From positions 186,001 through 250,000 of the forward strand of contig CAJFCJ010000030.1 of NCBI GenBank assembly GCA_904063045.1: DNA of 64,000 nucleotides. The letters are read 5' to 3'. The stretch is from Dimorphilus gyrociliatus (lineage: Eukaryota; Annelida; Polychaeta; Dinophilidae). This document shows, in pieces, positions 34,546 to 57,171 of this stretch. A program made the translations under genes and the position numbers. The first letter of the stretch is position 1. Each line of letters starts with the position of its first letter. The notes beneath the pieces are model-generated. The model was not told where the DNA came from. It ran no database searches and saw nothing but the letters and a program-made list of their open reading frames with translations.

Positions 34546-36713
34546 ATTGATAGGATTTTTTAACAAAGGGCAGATTATAGATATACATATATATATGTCT
34601 TTACATAGATAAAGAAATAAACTTTTATTTCATAAATTTATCATTTCCTCTTCCTAACAGTCTTAAAAATTCAATAGAAAGTAAGAGCTGTTAAGTTTTT
34701 CAAATCGATATCTTTTGTTTTTTTCACTGTTGCTGTCTATTATTCTATCGTACTTATTCTCTTCTTCTTCTTCTTCTTCTTCATTCTGCCTACTTAATTT
34801 TTCTCTCTTTCACTCTCTCTCTCTGTCTCTCTGTCTCTATCTCTCTATGTGTATCTATCTATACAGATATTTTTTCTCTTTGGTAGATTACCTACTTTAA
34901 GACTGGTAAATGATTGTAAAATCAATCAGAGTCTTTTTCCAAGAAAACCTTTACCTATAAAATAATTAAATTTTCGCAATTACACCACTTGTGAGTGTTT
35001 ATGATAAAATTGGAATGATTAGAGTATAAAAGACATTTTAATCAAGTAAGATAGATTAAACGGTAGCTGGTACTTTGTTTAAACAATTTGTTAAGTTTAG
35101 TATTTTAATGTTTAAACATGTTAATTACTAATGCTATCCTGGATTGACATCTGTACCTGGAATGTCTTTGATCCGTAAGAGGATAAATATCTGGGGTAAT
35201 ATTTTATTAATAAAAGAAAATTATAAATTGCATGTAAAACGAAGTAGATTTGACTGTTGAAGTCATCAAGTGAAATTAAATTCAGCATAATCAAGGTACA
35301 GAATTATCTACTGCAAAATTTGAAAAGACTGCAAAAAATAAACTTTAGTTTAGTAAACTTTTTGTTTTCTATTATATACAATGTTAAATGTACTGAATCT
35401 TTTAGTACACCATTTATTATTATTACTATTATGATATAGAACTATTTTTTATTACTTATTTATATCCAGCTTCAAGTCTTGTTATAGGATTCTTATGTAC
35501 ATATAGACATTTTTGTCAATTTCTATTACTAAATTCAATATTAAATAGTTCCCTCAGCGAGACTAGAATAAAAGTTACTAAATTTAGGTCATTATTTTAT
35601 TTGCAAGCGGAGAGATAAAAATCAACTGAGGCAATTCTCTTGTTTCTCTTTATGTTATGTAAAAAATAGATTCCATAATTATTTTGAATAGCCTTTTGTT
35701 GCAGTTATTATATTATGATCACGTGATATTAATGAATAACTAACAAGCCATAGAATAAATAACAAGATGAAGCTTCATAATCTATAGAAGTAATTGCAAA
35801 GTTCGAAAACAACGAATATATCTTTATACAACAAATCTAACATAAAAAACACCTAATTTTCAAATTTTTAGAACGAACGGAGAATAGTGAACCGGAAACG
35901 GAATTAAAACAATAGACTATAATTAGATTTGTTCATTTTTAGAACAAAATACTTATTATAAATAATAATGAAGAATGTTTAAATGTGAAATAATATAATT
36001 AAAAATAAACTGGTAAGTGAACTTGATGAAATTATAAATATTTATAGTCCCTCTACACAAGAAATTTTTATTTATATGTTTTCTTCAATTGCACAATTCT
36101 CTTTTCAATGAAAATTCAATGACGTTAAAAAAAGAAATCAATAATAAATAATAGAAATTATACCTTATATGATATACTTATTCCATTATCATTGTCATCA
36201 GGTAAAGCTTTATCTTTATAGACTTTTTAAAGTTTCTCAATCGATTGTTTATTAAATTTTTTTCTATTAATTGTTTGTCTTTTTTTTTTAAAAAAAAAAT
36301 TATAATAGAATATTTTATTACAAAAACATACAGACGTTATTATTTTCCTATGATATAGAAACTTAAAACTAAGCTTTAGAGTGTCTAGTTTATATAGCCT
36401 TAATAAATCAATGAAATTATATATCAAATATCCTATTCAAAATGGTATAATTCATAATCTTTTTTTATCCTCTTCTTTTTTAAACAGAATGTTTCTCCCT
36501 CAACTGTCCCGTTATTAAATAGCCTTTGAATATTAAAAGTCCTTTTATGTCTAGATTCTATTCGCCATGATGCATATAATACTGCATAGCCGTTATTAGT
36601 AATGCATGTTCTAAGATTTTACAAAAGAAACAGTTTTTCTTGTTGTTTGTTTGTAATATAAAGAGCTACATGTCTAAAGTTAAATATACTTGAAAAAAGG
36701 AAATACACTATTC
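34546..36713. repeat. Intergenic DNA with CTT and CT microsatellites
   Basis: This stretch is AT-rich and without a supported exon. A (CTT)n run lies at about 34759-34782, followed by a CT-rich tract to about 34860. These make low-complexity Ser/Leu frames that are not genes. Confidence 0.5.
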
Positions 36714-36991
36714 ATGGATAAAACAAGTCGTCGATCGTTAAATCTATTATCTTTTCAGTCTTGAATGATTGCTCTTTAACGCATTTAAAAAGATACTCAA
36801 TCGTAACGATATTATCGGAATTCTCTGATTCGTTATATTTATTTAAATGTCCATCTCGACTATTGAAAATGAATGATCAAAAGACTTTTCCATATAGGAA
36901 ACGTTGTCAACTTGATAAAAGAAAATCGTTTTTCCTGAGTGATATTGACGATAATTTGGGCATTTTTAGATGTAAACTATCTAAAAGATAA
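36714..36991 (+). CDS. Possible small unidentified coding region
   Basis: The frame 36759-36991 is open for 77 codons and less AT-rich than its surroundings. It starts at a fair acceptor (TCTTTTCAG at 36750-36758) and ends with TAA. The encoded segment includes SFFLSDIDDNLGIFRCKLSKR, which I do not recognise. An ATG at 36714 could join it in frame through a 32-nt intron (36727-36758), but that is shorter than the other introns here. It may instead be a terminal exon of a longer gene whose upstream exons I could not find, or chance. Confidence 0.2.
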
Positions 36992-37254
36992 ACTTTCATT
37001 AATCATTCCTATTCTCTGGTGTGATTAGGGAGATAAATAAAAAAGGGAGTTTGATCAACAGATCTCTTTCTAGTACATTATATAAATTTTATTTAGAAAG
37101 AGACAAATGAAATAGAAACAAATTTCAAATGTTGCTTTTCCTAAAGAAAGTTAAAAAGAACAGTTTTAATCGCAGCCAGCTTGAATTTATTCATGCAAAG
37201 ATTATAGATATGATTTATGTATGTATATGTAACAATAATATAAATTTTATAGAG

Positions 37255-37260
37255 TTTATT
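37255..37260 (-). other. Polyadenylation signal, lectin/sushi gene
   Basis: On the minus strand AATAAA begins directly after the TGA stop of the lectin/sushi gene. Confidence 0.45.
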
Positions 37261-40200
37261 TCACTTCATTACCAGAATAGTCATTAAATCAATTATTATT
37301 AAAAGAAATAACAAACTGAGATTTGCTATTAAACATAATACTCCGTAGGTTACAGCATTTTCTGCTTCATTCCCTTTATGATAAGTTTCTTCTGTACTTT
37401 TATCGATTATTGCTGTTTTATAATGATTTTTTACTCTCGTTTTTAATATTTAGATATATTCTTTAATGATATGATACTTATAAGTTTTGAAAATTATATC
37501 ATTTCTACTAAATTTACCTTTACACTCTAAGTTCATTTTTGGTTGCCATTCTCCTTTCTCGGTGCAGAAAAGTGTCGATTCGTTAATTGCCGATTGAAAA
37601 GAAAATCCAGGATCGCACTGCACTTTGATATATTCACCATAGTTTTTTCCAGTCGAATTGACATTGATATTATTCCATATAGGTAAAATTGGACAGGTAA
37701 CAACTGTACGTAAAAACAAAAGCTATAGACTCTTTATAGATATAATGGTCAGTTTGCTTATTGGCTGATTTCTGCAAACGCTAGAAGGACGTTAGACCTG
37801 TGCAATTGTAGAAAACGGGAGTCCAAGTCGAATTTTCATTACAAGCTATTAATTGACGAGAACTACTTGTACTGGGAAACTTAAACCCAGAAGTGCAATT
37901 AATTTGTATGACGTCACCGTAATAGAACATTTTAGTTTCTCTATAAACGTTTAACAGAGTATTTTCATCCAAAATTGGAATTTTGCAGTTCACCTCTAAT
38001 TGGAACAAAAAAAAAGTTTATTAGACAGTTATTTCATATAGATTATATGTCATATTTTATTGCTAACTTTCACACTTGACATCTTTATAGTTTAGTTTAC
38101 CAGTTTTCATACATTTAAGTTGTAATATATCAGTTGAAGAATGAGAAAATTTATAGCCTTTATTACAAGATAATGACACAATTGATCCGTAATAAGTAAG
38201 ATTTGTTGAATATTTAGCATTTTCAACAATAGGGAAATTATCACATTTTACTTCTGTTTAGATACTTAAAGCTTTATCCTATACTGTATATCATTAGGAG
38301 TTTTACTTACTCTCACAAGCAGGATATTCACCTTTCCACTCAAGTTCATTTGAACAAATTAAGTAATTAGCAGTTATAGATCTATAGCCATCGTTACATG
38401 TGTAATTAACGATCGAACCTTGATTAGCGTTATCGAACAATTTAACGGTATTTTTATAATCGGGAGGATGTGTACAACGTTGCACTATTGAAGAAATAAA
38501 TAATTAAATTATTATTCTAATAAAGTAGAAATTATTCTTTAGATTTTATTAAGTATTTACTTGTACAAGCTGTGGGAATGCCATCCCAATTACCCGTTTC
38601 AAGACATTTTACAGTTGTAGACGTAAATCCAGTCAAAAATTTATAACCATTGCGACACACGTACTCAATTTGGTAATTTAAAAAGTATTGTGGTTGAGGA
38701 AATTTAATTATAGCATTTGTCACATTTGAAGGGTCTTGACACATTATAACTGTTGAAAAGTAATAAAAGAAGGTATTAGAAAGGAAAATGTGTTGAAAAA
38801 AAATACTTTGGCAATCTGATAGGGTATCATTCCACTTTTTAGTCGCTAAGCATTTAATAAAAATAGAGAGACGACCATCTTTAAATTTATATCCTTCTCT
38901 ACAACTAGCCTTGATAACATTCCCATAGGCAGTATTTTCTTTACTTAGTCTCATTTCCTTAAATTTAGGAATATGGGGACATTGTTTTTCTATAAGATTA
39001 TATAAATAAATATGTGTTTAGTATTTAAATTTAATTGACTGCCTTGGCAGGAGAATTTCAAGGTTGACCATCCATTTTCATTGCAGTTAATTGTCTTTTC
39101 ATTGGTTAAATCTGGATACTCATGGCCTTCTATACATTTATAGATTGCTTTGGTTTTTAGCTGCAGTAGTTTTGTATTAGGAAAAAATGGATATATTCCA
39201 CAGTCTGTAACGTAGATTTAAAAAGTTAATCAAATCAATTACAGTCTTTTGATGGGAAAAATGTACCAGAAAGAGGACACCAAGATGATAAACTCCATTT
39301 CCCTAGCGAAGTACACTTGACCTTATATAAATTCAAACCATCTGGGCACTGTTTTTCTATTACGTCGTTAACTCTATACTCCTTAGAACCATGTTGACAT
39401 CGAACCTCTAAGGTTTTTTTGATAAAAAAAATCAATAGTTTTAAAAAGTATTTGGACTTTTTCCTTTGAAATCTACTTCTATACTTGTACATTACAAATT
39501 ATTGAAATTGTAATATATATCATTCTAACCTATACAATCTTGTAGCCTAGAGCTCCAACGACCGTTGCTGAGGCATTCTAATGTTCTAAATCTGCTACCA
39601 TCAGGAAGAACTTTGTCAGGAGGACATGTGATAGTAATTACAGAGCCAACTTTGTACTTGTCCGCAAGATTTTCTCCCATTGATCGTTCGAGATTAGTAC
39701 AAGTTGCTAGAGAAGTAAAGAAAATAGAATATTATAAGAAAACAGGTAAAATATAATACTAATTTTTTAAAAGCTGGCATGTATATAAAAATTAATAGTT
39801 AATGTACGCTGTAAATAACACCCATTGGCTATTTTTACTTGTAGTACCGTCTTTTGGTACTGCATCTATAGGCCTAGCTGTTTTCGCAAGTTCGTCGATT
39901 GTTGTTGATTTAGATCCCCATAAATCGTTTCTAAATTGTTGCGTATATGAATTATGATAGTTTCTCCTTTAAAAAAATTGTAAACTCAACTGATTGGTAA
40001 ATTTTGAAAGAGATTCCGTGCTTGTTTCTATTTCATAGCTTTGTTTAAAAGGTTTATTGCTTTTATCTGCTTTTGATTGGAATGCTTGTTTCGGAGTTGT
40101 AATCGACGCCGAAATGCCCGTTGACGCTTGGACAATGGTCGATATTAGACGAGTCGATTTAGAAGATGATATTGAAGATGAAAAGGTCGATTGAGTCAAT

Positions 40201-41932
40201 GTAGAAGTTATACTGTTATCAATCGATGTTGTAATCGATTGTGAAATAGTTTCATTAAAGATACTATTTTTGTTTGTTGACTCTGTGATTTCATTTGGAA
40301 TAGTCGATGTCTCACTTGAATAATTTTCTTGAGTTCCTAAAGCAACTTGGGTTGTAACTATCGGTTTAGTAGCTGTCTTTGTCAATTTTGTTTTTTCCCA
40401 TAATTGACTAGTTTCCGCTGTATTGATCAGCATAGTTGTTGTACTTTTAGAAATTACGTTTGTACGTGAATCTGTTAAAAACAAGGTTTTATATAAATAT
40501 TAATAAGGCGTTGTTAATGAAATTTAAATGAAAATTTTACTACCTACCGTTAACGCACAACACGTAATTTTTTGTTGAACAATTAACAATCATTAACTCA
40601 TCAGAACCGATTACACAATCGATACCGTTAGAAGATGCCTTTGGTTGACTTGATTTCCATTTCCAATTGTTATCAATTAGACTGTTTTATGGAATATTTA
40701 AATATTCTAATTCATTCTCAGACTTGTTAGCAGAAAAATAAAAGAAGGAAATGAAGGTTACCTATCATCTGAATCAAATCTTACGTCATTATTCTTCATA
40801 TGCATTCCCAAGAAAAAAGATTCAGTCTTTAATTCCAACGCAAATCTATATATAAATTTATATATATACTGTATATATATATATATAATAGAATGTTAGG
40901 AAACGATTTATCTTTATACTTAAGTTTAGGATCAATTGTACATATGTGCTTGTAGGTATTTTCCCAAACTTGTCCATCCATTTCCATCAGGTTATACCCT
41001 AAATTGGTGCAGATGTCCTTGGATTCGCTTTTACGAAACGCATCGTTAATTATGCAAAACTCGTAGTTGTTGTAGTTAACTTTATAGGTGCAAGCTGACA
41101 GGTAATAATGGAAGTGTATGTTGTTTTTTTCAACTTGGTAAATTAAAATGCATAGACTATGAAGTTGATAATTAAATGGACAAGAAACACAGTTACATAT
41201 ATTTAAAAGTCGAAGGATGACAGACATAGAAGTTCAAGTTGAAAGCTTAGAAAAAATATATTTTATTAGACCTAGTTTAACCGATATAGAATTTAAACTT
41301 TATTAAATATTCTTACTAGAGTTAAGCACTTGAGAACAGAGTATGAAAACTTTGTCCTTTTTGGAGCAATCTTTCGCTTTCCATTTAAATGGTTCTTTTA
41401 AATCAATCATTGCGCAATCTCCTTTATCGTTTTCTTGCTTGGTCCATCCAACTGCGTCTGCTAAATCAGGATTTAAAACAGTACAATCGGGCCATATCCA
41501 ATTACCACTTCCTTTAGGAATTTGCATAAGAGGTAAACGAATCTTTCTATGTGCAAACAATCAGAGAAATTGTAGAAAGAAATATATTAAATTTAATCAA
41601 CTTGAGGAGTAAAGCAACACAACATGGTTAACTTACTTATATTTCACTTTTGTGGATTTTTCAGGGTGTAAAAGTTTAGAAGTAACTAATTGTTGATAAG
41701 ATGTTAGATTATTAGGAAATGTTAAAGCAAACGTTGCATGAGCATCTTTGACGCTTGAACAAAATCCCGCTGAATCCGTCATGGGGATAGATTTCTTTGC
41801 CACACAGTAGAGTCTGCCGTTAATAATAGTCGGGTTAGACAAATTGCATTCCAAGGAGTTCGTTGTCTCCAAACGATGAATACTTAAAACAATAACGGTA
41901 AGGAAAGTTAGAGCAGGAATAAAATAATTCAT
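37261..41932 (-). CDS. Surface protein with two C-type lectin domains, Ser/Thr stalk, nine sushi domains and TM end; in-frame stop inside
   Basis: Minus-strand exons: 41932-41637, 41546-41317, 41094-40920, 40845-40762, 40681-40548, 40471-39839, 39706-39530, 39407-39243, 39204-39040, 38989-38807, 38749-38561, 38484-38311, 38253-38068, 37995-37798, 37703-37518 and 37412-37261. A signal peptide (FIPALTFLTVIVLSI) is followed by lectin-like domain 1 (WIWPDC...VGWTK...DCAMI...WKAKDC...FILC) and domain 2 (NWKWKSSQP...DCVIGS...NC...YVLC). Neither shows a clear EPN or QPD sugar motif. The stalk exon is Ser/Thr-rich and probably O-glycosylated. Nine sushi domains follow, one per exon, each between phase-1 introns. 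The last exon has a hydrophobic segment (YGVLCLIANLSLLFLLIII) with almost no tail, so it is TM- or possibly GPI-anchored. All phases agree over 1109 codons, but codon 474 is TAA (39971-39969) in the stalk exon. Confidence 0.8.
39967..39990 (-). other. In-frame stop codon, or a 24-nt GT-AG mini-intron
   Basis: The stalk exon reads TNQLSLQFF-stop-RRNYHNSYTQQ in one continuous frame. A segment of exactly 24 nt beginning GTTGAG and ending TTTAAAG contains the stop. Removing it restores ...TNQ-RNYHNS... in frame. The choices are a real stop (a secreted 473-aa lectin), stop readthrough, an exceptionally short intron, or a genome or assembly error. Confidence 0.5.
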
Positions 41933-42402
41933 AATTTTCCAAGTATAGACCTAAAGGGGCAGACTCCACTTGGATGATTAAACGTTCCGAAAGATCAGAA
42001 GAACCTAATCGATTTGGTTTTGCTTACTCGACTAATGCATTGAATGTACAATTCATCGGAAGCGGGGTTTACATTCCTAAAAAGTGTAATGGATCTTGAA
42101 TCGACGTTTATTCATATTGTTTTAAAAATCTATAATCTTTTATGCTATTTAAAAAAAAGGAACTTGTGTGATAATTTTCTTTCTTTATCAAATTCAGCAA
42201 GTAAATGAGCAGGAAATAAAAGAATAATACTTGGAGGATTTATCAGTTTTTTGGGTAAAACTTAGAAATAACATCAACGGCATGAAAATCAAAAAGCCTA
42301 CTCACTATCCATTTTGAATTAATTTTACTAATCTTTATTTTTCAGAAATAAACAGATGGAAGGAAGAAAGCAAAGGCAGATAAATAGATTGATTGATAAA
42401 TG

Positions 42403-42446
<44 letters not shown>

Positions 42447-44416
42447 TATAGATAGATATATTGATAGCTAATAAGAGAGAGAGAGAGAGAGAGAAAGGCA
42501 GAGAGAAGGAGAAACATGAAAAAAAACTCGGATATATATAAGAAGTAATTGTTCATTTCAAATATTCTTAAATTCATTAGATTATTTAAGTAACAATTAA
42601 TAAAAACTGGGAGATTCCTAAAATTTAAAGACAGAATAAGAATTATATTCAGTGTGGTCTTAGGCAGGCAAATGAATGATTTCTTTGATTTTTCTCTTTT
42701 CTAAAGCTATTCCTCCCCATCTTTTTCATATCTCTTTAAAGCAATAATCTACCTTTTCTTTCTCTTTTTTCATTATTTAATCTAAAGATATTACCAAATT
42801 TGTTTCATGATGCGAATGCAGGTGCATCTGCAATCTTATTTATGGGGCGTGTGAAAAAAAAGACTAACACTCAAGAGAATGGAAGTTATATAAATATAAA
42901 TATATTTATATTGTATGCAAAATATATTGCAGAAACGTGTTCGTACTGATTTTAAAAAGTGGCTTTTTTTGCTTAGAATAAGCGAAAGAAAAATTACAGA
43001 AGATGAGTAATGTAGATATTATTAATTTTTTTTTGCCGATTGTAACCTATAAAATTTCCTATTGTTTTAGCTTTCCATATATATATAAATGCTGTATATA
43101 CAGTATATATATAGACAGTATATATATAATATATATATAAATTATATTTATATATATATATATATATCTGTGTGTATGCCTTATAGGTAGTTCAAGAATA
43201 ATTGTAGAAAATGCTTACTTAGAATCTACATCAGAATAAATTATCATTATATAAAAACCAAACGACAGCGCACCTATCCTGTAAGTTAAAGCAATCTGCA
43301 TTAACAGTAAAAGCCGCCTATGAGCAGCAATATACTGCAAAACCCTACCGGCAAGAGAAACTCGTGTCAATAAGCGTCTCTCGACGCAGCGTCAGGTAAC
43401 GTTCGGACTGTCGATATTGACAACAAGTTGATTTAACAACGTCCAAATATCTTCAGATTTTAGTGAAGGTTATTATTAATTTTTATTCTTAAATAATTGA
43501 AATCGGTACAAAGAAGTTCTTAAGCAGAAAGAAATCTTGTTTCGGATAATTTTTGAGAAACTTCTATATATGCATGACTTAAATGAAAATTCTCTCAGAC
43601 AGAGTTTTCAGGAGGATTTTTATTTTCATTTCCAATAGGAACGTAAAGCAAGAAAAAGATTTCTTTTTGCAGGTGTCGAAAATCGATGCTAATCTTTGCT
43701 GACGCTGACGTTTTAGATCTTATTTCGTCCTTTTTGAAAGGAAAGACGCCCTTTTCACGTAAGGCGTCTTGTAAAATTACTGGTCTTATATAAAATTGCC
43801 TTTACCGAATTACAGTGTCGCCTTTCATGTTATTCTTTTTTTCCTGATTCTCTTTTGCCATCTTCCTGTCTTCTTTTACACTTTAATAGACAATTAAGCA
43901 GGTGTTTTAGTGATCTATATGCTAATTTTAAACTGTGAAGAAGAAGAAAAAGTATTTGCAACAATGTTTACATATGCTACGAAAGAGCTAAGGTTTCAAT
44001 TATTAGAGGTATATAACGAATAAAAACGTGATTATTACTTCTGTCAGCAAAGAGAAATGACTATTATTTGCCAATAATATATTTTATACCAAATAAAATT
44101 ATAGACAATATGTTGTATATGGCAGAAATATAATGTAAATAGGATATAGAAGGTAAAATATAGATTAAATTCACATTAAAAGTTTGTCTATTGTATATTT
44201 AAAAAATATATATATATATTGTAATAACACAAATCATTATTTTTCTTTATAATAATAACGATCTTTTTTTCCAATGATACTAACTTTGATATAACTTCCT
44301 GTATCTTATCCAATGAAGACTAATTACTTTTTGATTTTTCTCATTTTTTCTTCTTAACAGACATAATATGCAATGCGGAAGAAATAGATTTAGGTGAAAA
44401 CTAAATAAAAAAAAGT
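41933..44416. repeat. Intergenic region with GATA and GA microsatellites and PKC upstream DNA
   Basis: This is the spacer between the divergent lectin/sushi and PKC genes. A (GATA)n tract runs at about 42403-42459 and (GA)n at about 42474-42495. TA-rich palindromic DNA with repeated TATACTGTATA-like words lies at 43090-43170. The stretch 43300-43440 is richer in G+C and has a donor-like CAG|GTAACG at about 43397, a candidate non-coding first exon for PKC. A splice acceptor (TTCTTAACAG) sits about 57 nt before the PKC ATG. Confidence 0.5.
43743..43770. promoter_or_regulatory. Perfect 8-bp hairpin upstream of the PKC gene
   Basis: AAGACGCC (43743-43750) and GGCGTCTT (43763-43770) are perfect inverted repeats around a 12-nt loop, in G+C-rich arms that stand out from the AT-rich surroundings. 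It could be a dimeric transcription-factor site or an RNA hairpin in the PKC 5' UTR intron. No function is assigned. Confidence 0.35.
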
Positions 44417-53990
<9,574 letters not shown>

Positions 53991-54543
53991 GCAAGGATGG
54001 AGTTTTAGAGAAAATGGGGCGCCGTTATATTGCCAAAATACTTCATTAGGACACTCTCAAATTACCAAATTCTTTTCTCTTTTTATTGACTATAGTTATC
54101 TTTGTCCATCTTTACTTTACTTTTCCAAACTATATATTTTTATCTCTGGTCTTTGTCTAGTAAGTGTAAGTTTGTTTTTGTCTATAATTTCAAACGAAAA
54201 TTATGAAAATGAAGAAAAAAATATGTACGTTTACGTTACGTAACAGTATTTTATATATATATGTATTCATATATATTGCCTAAAGGGCTGAAATCTGCAT
54301 GGTTTTACAAAAATATATTGTTTTTCGTCATTTTTAAAACGTCTGATGTTAAGCATATATAATATAACGTATATTATAAACTAATAATATTGAAGGTATC
54401 TTTTTGCAACATACTGAATGTCTCGTTTTTTCTCATCTCAAAGAAATTTAACAATTATCTTACTTATATGACTTGCAAAGTTAACGTATTTAATTATTTA
54501 GTAAATATTAATAAATTACCAAATATATAAATTTATACAGTAT

Positions 54544-54574
<31 letters not shown>

Positions 54575-54754
54575 AATTTATATGTACTGTATATATGCTC
54601 TTATAATTGTATACAATATCTTCTTTATAGATGACTTATAGAGGTAATTTTTCTATCTGTTATTAATGTTTCATAGCTCTTTAACTTATTTTTCCTTATT
54701 ATTTCCATATTTTATTTGAACGAATTCGATCAAACGTATTAAGCGTATACTTAA

Positions 54755-54827
54755 ATGAAAAACAGGAAGGGTACTCAACCATATACTAGTAGAACACTCA
54801 GTCAAGCTTTAAGCTTGAGAAAACAAG
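54755..54827 (+). other. Possible orphan coding exon
   Basis: An ATG opens 24 codons (MKNRKGTQPYTSRTLSQ and onward) of unusually coding-like composition and ends in phase 1 at a good donor (CAAG|GTAATA). I found no partner exon downstream in the window. If real, it is the first exon of a gene with a very long intron, or an internal exon with acceptor at the AACAG just after the ATG. Confidence 0.2.
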
Positions 54828-55448
54828 GTAATATGTCACTAATGACAGCCATAACGCATACGTTACAGATTTCATACTGGTAAAGGATTTATACAGGTTG
54901 TCAAATCGGAATAATCAGCCTAAGCATTTTCTAAAAGTAGAGGAATAAACCATAGAAAAGAGTCTAATAAATTGCATAATATATACAGTATAGTATATAC
55001 AGTCATTTTCTTCTTCAAAATAGAACGTTTACATAAGCAAAAAATGTAATATTTTTATCACTGGATCTAAATAAGCTATGTAATCTGGTGTTAGATATCA
55101 AAGAAAGCGAAATTAAAGTCGTAGAGGTTGTCTTTCTAATATTTATGTGTTGAAATAACATTTGTTAATGTATTTTTACCGAAAAGTTTTTATAGTTTCT
55201 CACAGTAAATTTAATTGGTTTTTACATTCTTAAAAAAACAAAATTCTTTAAGAGTATTCCTCTCTGATTAGAATACAGTTTAATCTCCAAAACAAAAAAA
55301 AAACAGAGTAAAAAAAACCTCAACAAACGAGTAAATTCGATAGGCTTGTAAACAAATACATATTGCCTATCACTTGGAGTAGTAGCTGGTTGATTGGAAA
55401 ATGCTATCACGCTATTTATTTAGTTTGGAAGTGTTCAGTGTTGATAGT

Positions 55449-55479
<31 letters not shown>

Positions 55480-57171
55480 CTTTACATTATATAAATTTAT
55501 TTCTTCAACATAATCTCATTTAAATATTTTCTTACATGATCAAAAAGATAGAGGAATAAAAAAGAACGTCATTTATTTCCTTTCTTCTTTTTTTTGTCTT
55601 TTCCTATTAATTAGACTTTTCTGAATATTGTATTCTTTTTATTTTTCTGATATCTTTAAAGAAGAGTATTTTAGAGGGATAAAGAAGAATAGAAATTTCA
55701 ACAAAGCATTCGAAGGAAATAATCTAATTATTTACATTTAAAAATACATAATATATATTTAATTATGTAGAAATGTCTTTTTTAAAATATATATACTGTA
55801 TATATGGAGTATATAATGAATTTTTTTCGGTTTTTCATGGATCAAAATCAACTTTTCTTTCTTTTCTTTGAAGTTTACTGCTCTTTAAACATATAAGAAT
55901 TAATATATATATAGCATCTAGAGATTTATATACGTTTTACTTTTTCGATTTTCTCTACTAAAGATAGTCTATTTAGCATTATTTTTATTTTTGTTATTAA
56001 AGTAGCTGTTTTAGTTTTTTTCTGTAATTGATACAATAATTAATTATTTGTTTCAAGTAAGAATTGAAAATCTGGCAAAAACTAGAACATGATACTTGGA
56101 TGTCATGTAAAATATATGTATGCTGTGTATACTACATACTATTTATAAAGTTATACATATAAATGTATATATATATACTGTACATTTTGAAAAACAAGCT
56201 TTTTATGTAAAATTTATAATTTTTAATGACATATCTTTCTTCTTTATCAATAACATGTTTAGTTTGTAATGTACGTTTAAATATACATGTATCATATACT
56301 TTATGTACAGTACAAGCATGTAAATATAAACCTATATACGAATAATTATACAACATATTCTAATTATAGCATTGTTGTCTTGAATATAAAAAAATGGAAT
56401 ATAACGAAGTGCGAATCCTTTTTATAGAGAAAAATTACAAGGTGACATTTAAATACATGGACATTATATATTCTTTTGTATCTTTTGTTTATCAAAGCTA
56501 CCTTTACATTGTAAGGATATAAGGCAGTGAATCTTATTACCTAGGCAACCGAGTACTTATATATGAAGTTCTATTGATGTATAAATTTCTCTAGTAAGTC
56601 TAATTCTTCTGCTTATATCATTACTATATAGTACTGAAGGTCTGATGTATTTACATGTATTTTTACGAATGATTTAACTGCAGTGTGTTTTAATACATCA
56701 TTAACGTATATCACAATATAGCTATTCAATTATAACATATCACTCCTGTACTCCTTAGAAAAAGTGTATATTTTTACAATAAAGTATATTCTTCTTGTAA
56801 TATACTAATATGTATATATATGTATGAGTATGGTGAACTCTTTAGCATTTTCTAAATAAAGTTCTTACTAAAAGTCATTTTATATTTCATTATTACTTGA
56901 TTTAAATTAAAAATATTTTCTACTATTTATCATTCCAAGTTATCTAGCCAAATCTACAACCATATAGCAAATATTTTCATATTGTTTCATTCTCATCCTT
57001 TTATTTACCGAGTTTCTTATGTCTTTTTAATTTGCTTCACTTTTTATTAATTTTCTATTTCATTGTACTTGAATATTTGTGGGTGGTTATATAGTATACA
57101 TACACCCAAAAAGATTTTTCTTTCGTGGTAAGGTATCTGAGTCAAAGTAAAAGCATTCAATCATATTTTCA

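Noticed and set aside
39035-39050. GC-AG intron after the third sushi exon
   Set aside because: CAAG|GCAGTC would be a GC donor, but a GT donor three bases later (GGCA|GTCAAT) keeps the same frame. A rare intron type is not needed.
42403-42459. CRISPR-like regular repeat
   Set aside because: The unit is a 4-bp GATA tandem repeat without spacers, in an animal genome.
42335-42577. Minus-strand frame rich in Ile, Tyr and Ser
   Set aside because: It is produced by the GATA and GA microsatellites.
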